NCBI GenBank assembly: GCA_946491675.1
Contig: CAMLYN010000080.1
Location: 1-5,504 of the forward strand
Direction: 5' to 3'
From: an uncultured Mycoplasmatota bacterium
GTDB lineage: Bacteria; Bacillota_I; Bacilli_A; RF39; UBA660
Length of the DNA stretch: 5,504 bases
Position 1 is the first letter of the stretch. Each line of letters begins with the position of its first letter. The notes beneath the pieces were generated by a model that was given only the letters and a program-made list of their open reading frames with translations, made no database searches and was not told the DNA's origin. The translations under genes and the position numbers were made by a program. Below are positions 1 to 5,504 of the stretch, in pieces.

Positions 1-1
1 T

Positions 2-1300
2 GAAAGTTTAGGAGATAGATTAACTAGTGTAGTAAATAAAATAAAAGGATATGGAAAAATAACGGAAGAGAATATTAGTGATATAACAAGAGAATTAAGA
101 TTAGCTTTATTAGAAGCTGATGTTAATTATCAAGTTGTTAAAGAATTTATCAATAATGTTAAAGAGAAAGCTTTGGGAGAAGAAGTTAGTAATAGTTTAA
201 AACCTAGTGAATTATTTATCAAAATAGTTAAAGATGAATTAGTTGAATTATTAGGTGGCGAAAAAAAAGATTTGGTTACTAATAAATCTTTAAATATTTT
301 AATGTTGGTTGGTTTACAAGGAAGTGGTAAAACAACTACTATTGGTAAATTAAGTTTATTATTAAGAAAAAAATATAATAAAAAGCCTTTATTAGTAGCT
401 TGTGATGTATACCGACCAGCTGCTATTGATCAATTAAAACAAATTGGTAGAGAATTAAATATTGAAGTTTATGAAGAAGGTAAAAAAGATCCTAGAGAAA
501 TAGTTACTAATGCTATTAAATATGCTAAAGAAAATAATTTTAATTATATTTTAATCGATACCGCTGGTAGATTACATATTGATGAAGAATTAATGAATGA
601 ACTAAATGATATTAAAAATATTGTTAATCCTGATGAAATATTGTTAGTAGTTGATAGTATGACTGGACAAGATGCAATTAATGTCATAACAGGATTCAAT
701 GAAAAATTAGATTTAACAGGAGCAATTTTAACTAAATTGGATGGCGATACTAAAGGTGGGGTTGCTTTATCAGTAAGACATTTAACTAATGTACCAATTA
801 AATTTGTTGGTACTTCTGAAAAAATGGATGGACTAGAAGAATTTTATCCAGAACGAATGGCTACTAGAATACTAGATATGGGAGATATCATGAGTATGAT
901 TGAAAAAGCCGAAGATATTATGGATGATGAAGCAATTAATGCGGCTAAAAAAATGCAAAAAGGAAAATTTGATTTAGAAGATTTTTTAGTTCAATTAAAG
1001 CAAATAAAAAAGTTAGGACCATTAGAAAATATTATTAAAATGTTACCAGGAGCTAAAAAAATGGGATTAAATAATGTTCAAATAAATCCTAAAGACATGG
1101 CTCATATTGAAGCAATTATTTTATCGATGACACCTTATGAAAGAAGGCATCCTGATGTATTAAAAAATAGTCGTAAACAAAGAATTGCTAAAGGTAGTGG
1201 TAGAAGTGTGGAAGAAGTAAATAGATTATTAAAACAGTTTGAACAAATGAAATTAATGATGAAACAATTTAATAGTGGTAAGTTTAAAATGCCATTTTAA
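2..1300 (+). CDS. ffh: Signal recognition particle protein Ffh (SRP54 homologue), 5' end just outside the window
   Basis: Ffh is the GTPase of the signal recognition particle. It binds 4.5S/SRP RNA and signal sequences of nascent membrane proteins, and docks with FtsY at the membrane. The frame is open from base 2 and gives 432 residues to the TAA. It opens ESLGDRL, which in family members follows an initiator Met plus one or two residues, so only a few codons are missing. The N domain includes RELRLALLEADVN (about 89-127). The GTPase (G) domain shows the P-loop GLQGSGKTT (311-337), DVYRPAA (404-424), DTAGR (557-571), TKLD (731-742) and GTSEKMDGL (from 809). The C-terminal methionine-rich M domain contains MTPYERR (from 1127), the RNA-contacting GSG (1193-1201) and a Met-rich tail. 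Total length is close to the usual 440-450. A TTG at 173 is internal, because conserved N-domain sequence lies upstream of it. All GTPase motifs are intact. A probable terminator follows. Confidence 0.97.
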   Translation, partial: ESLGDRLTSVVNKIKGYGKITEENISDITRELRLALLEADVNYQVVKEFINNVKEKALGEEVSNSLKPSELFIKIVKDELVELLGGEKKDLVTNKSLNILMLVGLQGSGKTTTIGKLSLLLRKKYNKKPLLVACDVYRPAAIDQLKQIGRELNIEVYEEGKKDPREIVTNAIKYAKENNFNYILIDTAGRLHIDEELMNELNDIKNIVNPDEILLVVDSMTGQDAINVITGFNEKLDLTGAILTKLDGDTKGGVALSVRHLTNVPIKFVGTSEKMDGLEEFYPERMATRILDMGDIMSMIEKAEDIMDDEAINAAKKMQKGKFDLEDFLVQLKQIKKLGPLENIIKMLPGAKKMGLNNVQINPKDMAHIEAIILSMTPYERRHPDVLKNSRKQRIAKGSGRSVEEVNRLLKQFEQMKLMMKQFNSGKFKMPF

Positions 1301-1303
1301 TAT

Positions 1304-1336
1304 AAAATCAAAGAATTAATATTTTTTGATTTTTTT
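1304..1336 (+). terminator. Probable intrinsic terminator after ffh
   Basis: Four bases after the ffh stop, AAAATCAAAGAAT (1304-1316) pairs with ATTTTTTGATTTT (1321-1333). This gives 13 pairs including one G-U, around a 4-nt TAAT loop, and the T-run continues to 1336. The geometry is that of a Rho-independent terminator, and it sits between ffh and a separate promoter, as expected. The stem has only one G-C pair, so it is thermodynamically weak. Read-through into the next operon is possible, and this is a candidate rather than a firm call. Confidence 0.55.
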
Positions 1337-1349
1337 CATCAAAAGATGG

Positions 1350-1378
1350 TTGACAATTATTTTTTAATATCATATAAT
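1350..1378 (+). promoter_or_regulatory. Consensus sigma-A-type promoter of the MarR-ABC operon
   Basis: TTGACA (1350-1355) and TATAAT (1373-1378) are both perfect matches to the housekeeping sigma-factor consensus, with the optimal 17-bp spacing. Transcription should start near 1385, leaving a leader of roughly 39 nt before the ATG at 1424. The region upstream of the -35 is T-rich. A promoter this strong, placed directly before a MarR-type regulator, fits one that is normally held down by a repressor. Assignment to the downstream operon follows from position and strand. Confidence 0.9.
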
Positions 1379-1395
1379 GTATAGCGTGCTATATA
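1378..1395 (+). promoter_or_regulatory. Candidate MarR operator: near-palindrome over the transcription start
   Basis: TATAGC (1380-1385) and GCTATA (1388-1393) form a perfect 6-bp inverted repeat around a 2-bp GT centre. One mismatch further out, T1378 also pairs with A1395, giving an 18-bp near-palindrome. It starts at the last base of the -10 box and covers the expected start site. MarR proteins bind as dimers to palindromes of about this size, often overlapping their own promoters, so self-repression is the likely role. Binding by the adjacent gene product is inferred, not shown. Confidence 0.65.
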
Positions 1396-1412
1396 ATTTA
1401 TTTCCATAATTT

Positions 1413-1420
1413 GGGGTGAT
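1413..1420 (+). promoter_or_regulatory. Ribosome binding site of the MarR gene (GGGGTGAT)
   Basis: GGGGTGAT can pair with the 16S tail (complement of AGGAGGTGAT) if one G-U wobble is allowed. The GGGG core ends 7 nt before the ATG at 1424. This fixes the start of the regulator and is the weakest of the three ribosome sites in the operon; the two transporter genes carry the full AAGGAGG. Confidence 0.75.
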
Positions 1421-1423
1421 AAT

Positions 1424-1852
1424 ATGAATAGGGAAATAGGATTTTATTTAAAAAAAATCTTTCAAACGATGGAAAAAAGTTTAAATAAAGATTTAGAGAA
1501 TATTGACTTAACTAGTATGCAAGCCCATGTTTTAATTTATTTATATAAGAATAGAAATAACATTATAAATCAAAGAGATATTGAAAGAAAATTTTCTCTT
1601 ACTAATCCAACAGTTAACGGAATATTAAATCGGTTAGAAAATAAAGGTTTTATTAAAAGAGTAATTAGTGTTAATGATGCAAGAAATAAAGAAATAAAAA
1701 TAACTGATAAAAGTATCTCTTTAATAACTAAAATGAAGAAAAGTGCTAAAAATATGGAAAATAAAATGGTAGCAGGTATTGAAAAAGATGAGTTAGATAT
1801 ATTTTATAAAGTAATCAAAAAAATATCTAATAATGTACAAGGAGGAAATTAA
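1424..1852 (+). CDS. MarR-family winged-helix transcriptional regulator
   Basis: This is a 142-residue protein of the usual MarR length, predicted to act in the cytoplasm as a DNA-binding dimer that repressor ligands release. N- and C-terminal helices (about 4-24 and 100-137) would form the dimer interface. The winged helix-turn-helix spans about 30-95: QRDIERKFSLT leads into a recognition helix (about 60-73, NPTVNGILNRLENKG), followed by a wing with the family's D-x-R-x-K pattern (D85, R87, K89) and IKIT. There are no cysteines, so thiol oxidation of the OhrR type is unlikely. The start is supported by GGGGTGAT 7 nt upstream and a consensus promoter. Its stop overlaps the next start in TAATG, so regulator and exporter are co-transcribed. 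MarR genes next to paired ABC exporters commonly control efflux; here the ligand is unknown and activation rather than repression cannot be excluded. Confidence 0.93.
   Translation: MNREIGFYLKKIFQTMEKSLNKDLENIDLTSMQAHVLIYLYKNRNNIINQRDIERKFSLTNPTVNGILNRLENKGFIKRVISVNDARNKEIKITDKSISLITKMKKSAKNMENKMVAGIEKDELDIFYKVIKKISNNVQGGN
1839..1845 (+). promoter_or_regulatory. Strong Shine-Dalgarno (AAGGAGG) of the first ABC gene, inside the MarR gene
   Basis: AAGGAGG lies 6 nt before the ATG at 1852, within the last codons of the regulator (it encodes part of the Gln-Gly-Gly tail). With the TAATG stop/start overlap, this fixes the transporter start and suggests translational coupling. The transporter site is stronger than the regulator's own. 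Confidence 0.88.
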
Positions 1853-4041
1853 TGAAACATGTATTAAAAATCTTAAAGAAGTATAGTCTATATATATTAT
1901 TAATTTTTATTTTACTATTTATGCAAGCTAATTGTGATTTAACATTACCAGAATATACTTCTGATATTGTTAATATTGGTATTCAACAAAGTGGAATTGA
2001 ATCACCAGTACCAGAAGTTATAACAGAAGAAGAGTATAATAAATTATTATTATTTATGGATAGTGAAAGTAAAGAGAAAGTAAATAATAGTTATACTTTA
2101 ATTACTAAAGATAATAGTGAATATTTAAGTGAATATCCATTATTAAGTGAAGAAAATCTTTACATTTTAAAAGATACTGAAAATGATTTAAGAAATATTA
2201 TAACTTTACCAATGATTATGGTATATAGTACTTCACAAGATAATTTTGATCCAAATAGTTTAGGTATGAATATACCTGAAGGAATGAGTATATATGATGT
2301 TTTAAATAATATGGACGAACAACAACATGATGAATTTATTGATAAAATAAGTGAAAATTATTCTGAAGATACAGTTAGTTTATTAGAACAAACAGCAATT
2401 GTTTATTTAAAAAATGAATACACTAAAATTGGTTTAGATGTTGAAGGAATGCAAATTGGTTATATTGCAACAACTGGGTTAAAAATGTTAGGCTTAGCTT
2501 TACTTTCAATGGTTTTAACAATAATTACTGTTTTCTTATCAAGTCGAGTTGCAGCATTTTTCAGTCGTGATTTAAGAAGTAAAGTTGTTAATAAAGTAAT
2601 GACTTATTCTAATACAGAATTTGAAAGTTTTTCCACAGCTTCTTTAATTACAAGAAGTACGAACGATATTCAACAAATTCAAATGTTGATTGTTATGCTA
2701 CTTAGAATTGTTTTCTTTGCTCCAATTATGGGAATTGGTGCGTTAGCTAAAGTAAGTGGTAATGATATGAGTTGGATTATTGCTTTAGCAGTTGTAACAA
2801 TTATTGGCTTTGTTATTGTTTTATTTGGTTTAGCAATGCCTAAATTTAATAAAGTTCAAAAGTTAATTGATAAAGTAAATTTAGTGTCAAGAGAAATTTT
2901 ATCGGGAATTCCAGTTATTAGGGCTTTTGGAACAGAAAAACATGAAGAAAAAAGATTTGATGAAGCAAATAAAGATTTAACTAAAGTAAATTTATTTGTT
3001 AATCGCGTTATGACAATTATGATGCCTTCAATGATGTTTATTATGAATGGTGTAAGTATTTTAATTGTTTGGGTTGGAGCAAGTAAAATTGATGCTGGAA
3101 CAATTCAAGTAGGTACATTAATGGCTTTCATTACTTATACAATGCAAATAATTATGTCTTTCTTAATGATTTCAATGGTATCAATTATGGTGCCAAGAGC
3201 TTTTGTTTCTTTAAAGAGAATCGGAGAAGTATTAGATAAAGATACATCGATCAAACAAATTGATAAGCCTTTGAAATTTAATGATCAATTGAAAGGTGTT
3301 GTTGAGTTTAAAGATGTTTATTTTAGATATCCAGATGCGGAAGAAGACGTATTACAAAACATTAGTTTTAAAGCTAATCCAGGAACAACAACTGCTTTTA
3401 TTGGTTCGACAGGATCTGGTAAATCAACTTTAATTAATTTAATTCCAAGATTTTTTGATGTGACCGGTGGTAAAATTTTAATTGATGGTATTGATATTAA
3501 AAAGGCTAATATTGAAGAGCTACGAAGCAAAATTGGTTATGTACCACAAAAAGGCATGCTATTTTCTGGAACAATCGAATCTAATATTGCCTTTGGATTA
3601 AATAAATTAGATAAAGAAAAAATAAAAAAAGCTGCTGAAATAAGTCAATCTTTAGAATTTATTGATAATAAAAAGGATAAATTTAAAACTGAAATATCTC
3701 AAGGAGGAACTAACGTTTCTGGTGGTCAAAGACAACGTCTTGCGATAGCTCGTGCTATTGCTATTGATCCAGAAATCTATATTTTTGACGATAGTTTTTC
3801 TGCTTTGGATTATAAAACTGATGCGAAATTACGTAAAGAATTAGCTAAATATACTAAAAAATCAACAATTTTTATTGTTGCTCAAAGAATTAGTACTGTT
3901 ATGCAAGCTGATCAAATTATTGTTTTAGATAAAGGGCATGTTGTTGGTATTGGTACTCACAAGGAATTGTTAAAATCTTGTGAAATATATCAAGAAATTG
4001 CTTATTCTCAATTGTCAAAGGAGGAGTTAGAAGATGAATAG
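1852..4041 (+). CDS. Half-size ABC exporter (membrane plus ATPase domain), degenerate-site subunit with large extracytoplasmic insert
   Basis: This 729-residue ABCB/MdlB-type half-transporter should pair with the next gene's product to export a substrate across the membrane. Six membrane segments can be read at about 12-28, 206-230, 278-298, 307-328, 385-410 and 420-446. Between the first two lies a hydrophilic, very acidic stretch of about 155 residues (45-200), where typical family members have a short loop; this explains the length against the usual 570-620. The ATPase domain (about 483-720) has A-loop Y493, Walker A GSTGSGKST (518-526, K524), Q-loop Q566, a canonical signature VSGGQ (622-626) and Walker B D646. 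The catalytic Glu position is Asp (D647) and the H-loop His is Gln (Q678). Both changes are typical of the non-catalytic half of heterodimeric exporters such as TM287 or LmrC. A TM287-like tail (GTHKELL, then YSQL) ends the protein. The substrate is unknown; multidrug efflux is inferred from the MarR neighbour. Confidence 0.95.
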   Translation: MKHVLKILKKYSLYILLIFILLFMQANCDLTLPEYTSDIVNIGIQQSGIESPVPEVITEEEYNKLLLFMDSESKEKVNNSYTLITKDNSEYLSEYPLLSEENLYILKDTENDLRNIITLPMIMVYSTSQDNFDPNSLGMNIPEGMSIYDVLNNMDEQQHDEFIDKISENYSEDTVSLLEQTAIVYLKNEYTKIGLDVEGMQIGYIATTGLKMLGLALLSMVLTIITVFLSSRVAAFFSRDLRSKVVNKVMTYSNTEFESFSTASLITRSTNDIQQIQMLIVMLLRIVFFAPIMGIGALAKVSGNDMSWIIALAVVTIIGFVIVLFGLAMPKFNKVQKLIDKVNLVSREILSGIPVIRAFGTEKHEEKRFDEANKDLTKVNLFVNRVMTIMMPSMMFIMNGVSILIVWVGASKIDAGTIQVGTLMAFITYTMQIIMSFLMISMVSIMVPRAFVSLKRIGEVLDKDTSIKQIDKPLKFNDQLKGVVEFKDVYFRYPDAEEDVLQNISFKANPGTTTAFIGSTGSGKSTLINLIPRFFDVTGGKILIDGIDIKKANIEELRSKIGYVPQKGMLFSGTIESNIAFGLNKLDKEKIKKAAEISQSLEFIDNKKDKFKTEISQGGTNVSGGQRQRLAIARAIAIDPEIYIFDDSFSALDYKTDAKLRKELAKYTKKSTIFIVAQRISTVMQADQIIVLDKGHVVGIGTHKELLKSCEIYQEIAYSQLSKEELEDE
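4018..4024 (+). promoter_or_regulatory. Strong Shine-Dalgarno (AAGGAGG) of the second ABC gene, inside the first
   Basis: AAGGAGG lies 9 nt before the ATG at 4034, within the 3' end of the upstream transporter gene. It decides the start of the second half-transporter, giving an 8-nt overlap (ATGAATAG), and supports coupled, near-equal synthesis of the two subunits. Confidence 0.88.
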
Positions 4042-5504
4042 AGGTCCTAAGGGTCCTGGAGCTGTGGCTGTTGAAAAAGCCAAAGACTTTAAAGGGACTG
4101 TCAAAAAACTATTTAAAAGTATGAGCAAATATAAAATTCAGTTAATTGTAATTATTATTTTTGCTATTGCTAGTACTATCTTTTCTATTGTTGGACCAAA
4201 GATATTAGGTAATGCTACTACTGAATTGTTTAATGGCTTAATTAGTAAATTAAGTGGTGGAGCAGGAATTGACTTTGGTAAAATAGCTTCAATTTTAACT
4301 TTTCTTTTAGGATTATATATCATTAGTGCGATATTTTCTTATATTCAAGGTTTTATAATGACGGGTATTAGTCAAAAATATACTTATGAATTAAGAAAAA
4401 AAGTTTCAATTAAAATTAATAAATTGCCAATGAATTATTTTGATAAAAAAACTCATGGTGAGGTATTATCAATTATTACTAATGATATCGATACAATGAG
4501 TCAAAGTTTAAACCAAAGTGCAACTCAATTAATAACTTCCATTGCTACAATTATTGGTATTTTAGTAATGATGCTATCTATTAATGTGGTAATGACGATC
4601 GTAGCTTTATTAATTTTGCCAATTGCTTCATTTATTACAATGTTTATTGTTAAACATAGTCAAAAGTATTTTACTAGTCAACAAGAATATTTAGGTCATG
4701 TTAATGGTCAAATTGAAGAAATGTATTCTGGACAAAATGTTATTAAAGTATTTAATGCAGAAGACAAAGTAATTAAAAATTTTGAAAAAGATAATGAACA
4801 ACTATGTCGTTCTGGTTGGAGAAGTCAATTTTTTTCAGGAATGATGCATCCAATTATGAATTTTATTGGTAATTTAGGTTATGTTGTAGTTGCTATATTA
4901 GGTGGATATTATGCAATAAAAGGTAAAATTACTGTTGGTAATATTCAATCATTTATTTCTTATACCAAAAACTTTACTAACCCAATTGCCCAATTAGCGC
5001 AAGTTTCTAATATGATTCAAGTGATGATTGCTGCTAGTGAAAGAGTTTTTGAATTTTTAGAAGAAAAAGAAGAAGTAGAGACAAAGCATCCTTTAGCAAT
5101 TGGAAATATTGAAGGTAATGTTACTTTTGATCATGTTAAATTTGGTTATAATGAAGATCAAATTATTATTCATGATTTTAGTGTTAAAGTTAAAAAAGGA
5201 CAAAAAATTGCAATTGTTGGTCCAACTGGTGCGGGAAAAACAACAATGGTTAAATTGTTAATGCGTTTTTATAATGTTACTGATGGAAAAATTTTAATTG
5301 ATGGTAATAATATTAATGACTATAAACGTAGCGATTTAAGACATATTTTTGGAATGGTTTTACAAGATACTTGGTTATTTTCTGGGTCTATTATGGAAAA
5401 TTTAAGATATGGTAAATTAGATGCTACTGACGATGAAGTAATTGAAGCGGCTAAAAAAGCTCATGTTCATCATTTTATTCAAACATTACCAGATAGTTAT
5501 AATA
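4034..5504 (+). CDS. Second half-size ABC exporter, 3' truncated by the window end
   Basis: The frame is open from the ATG at 4034 to the last base (490 codons plus one base), so the C-terminus is missing. Family members of about 600-620 residues suggest roughly 110-130 residues lie beyond. A Gly/Pro-rich cytoplasmic tail (NRGPKGPG) precedes six membrane segments at about 35-57, 84-110, 167-184, 187-208, 275-297 and 304-325. The loop between segments 1 and 2 is short (about 26 residues), unlike its partner's. The ATPase domain starts near 363 with FDHVKFGY (aromatic A-loop), then Walker A GPTGAGKTT (396-404, K402) and the Q-loop LQDTWLFSG (Q444). The signature, Walker B and H-loop lie outside the window, so its catalytic status cannot be seen. 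As partner of a subunit with Asp in place of the catalytic Glu, it is expected to supply the functional Glu and His. The 8-nt overlap and shared promoter support a heterodimer with the upstream gene product. Confidence 0.94.
   Translation, partial: MNRGPKGPGAVAVEKAKDFKGTVKKLFKSMSKYKIQLIVIIIFAIASTIFSIVGPKILGNATTELFNGLISKLSGGAGIDFGKIASILTFLLGLYIISAIFSYIQGFIMTGISQKYTYELRKKVSIKINKLPMNYFDKKTHGEVLSIITNDIDTMSQSLNQSATQLITSIATIIGILVMMLSINVVMTIVALLILPIASFITMFIVKHSQKYFTSQQEYLGHVNGQIEEMYSGQNVIKVFNAEDKVIKNFEKDNEQLCRSGWRSQFFSGMMHPIMNFIGNLGYVVVAILGGYYAIKGKITVGNIQSFISYTKNFTNPIAQLAQVSNMIQVMIAASERVFEFLEEKEEVETKHPLAIGNIEGNVTFDHVKFGYNEDQIIIHDFSVKVKKGQKIAIVGPTGAGKTTMVKLLMRFYNVTDGKILIDGNNINDYKRSDLRHIFGMVLQDTWLFSGSIMENLRYGKLDATDDEVIEAAKKAHVHHFIQTLPDSYN

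Noticed and set aside
173..175. TTG as a start codon for ffh
   Set aside because: The same frame is open back to base 2 and encodes conserved Ffh N-domain sequence (ESLGDRL, then RELRLALLEADVN), so the true start lies just before the window.
1392..1397. A second TATAAT 19 bp downstream of the first
   Set aside because: There is no -35-like hexamer at the right distance (1369-1374 reads ATCATA), and it overlaps the palindrome; the first -10 with perfect TTGACA explains the promoter.
1921..1935. Possible lipoprotein cysteine (C28) at the end of the first membrane segment of the first transporter
   Set aside because: The preceding residues (Q-A-N) do not fit a lipobox, and the protein is a polytopic exporter whose first segment is a normal transmembrane helix.
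3318..3530. Minus-strand open frame of 70 codons
   Set aside because: It lies wholly inside the ATPase domain of the first transporter, has no ribosome site of note and resembles no family; it is a shadow of the plus-strand gene.
4138..4323. Minus-strand open frame of 61 codons
   Set aside because: It is antisense to the first two membrane segments of the second transporter, and its composition simply mirrors that gene.
1..5504. Non-standard code with TGA as tryptophan
   Set aside because: Tryptophans in both transporters are encoded by TGG, and no gene frame contains an internal TGA.
1..5504. Mobile elements, CRISPR arrays, tRNA/rRNA genes, attachment sites
   Set aside because: Apart from the 123-bp gap after ffh, the window is fully covered by four well-formed coding genes, and no repeat series, transposase or RNA-gene pattern was seen on either strand.

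Overview
The window comes from a low-GC bacterium: by eye only about a quarter of bases are G or C, and nearly all codons end in A or T. Strong AGGAGG-type ribosome sites and the style of the proteins point to the Bacillota or their Mycoplasmatota-like relatives. Tryptophan is read from TGG in the transporter genes, and no long frame is carried through an in-frame TGA. The standard code therefore appears to be in use, which argues against Mycoplasma/Spiroplasma-type genomes. I cannot name a genus.

Layout: (1) 1-1300, plus strand, is ffh, the protein subunit of the signal recognition particle, lacking only its first few codons. (2) 1301-1423 is the only real intergenic gap. It holds a probable AT-rich intrinsic terminator for ffh, a perfect-consensus sigma-A-type promoter (TTGACA, 17 bp, TATAAT), and an 18-bp near-palindrome at the expected transcription start that is a good candidate operator. 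(3) 1424-1852 is a MarR-family regulator. (4) 1852-4041 is a 729-residue half-size ABC exporter with a degenerate ATPase site and an unusually large acidic extracytoplasmic insert. (5) 4034 to the window end is a second half-size ABC exporter, cut off before its ABC signature.

The last three genes overlap by 1 and 8 nt, each transporter has a strong Shine-Dalgarno sequence inside the preceding gene, and one promoter serves them all. The natural reading is a self-regulated efflux operon. The MarR protein would repress from the palindrome until a ligand releases it, and the two half-transporters would pair as an asymmetric heterodimer of the LmrCD / BmrCD / TM287-TM288 type. The substrate cannot be read from the sequence; drug or toxic-compound export is inference from family and context.

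This is mostly a recognisable housekeeping-plus-efflux region. I see no mobile element, CRISPR array, tRNA, rRNA or clearly new system. The parts most worth a second look are the acidic extracellular insert and the operator-promoter arrangement.
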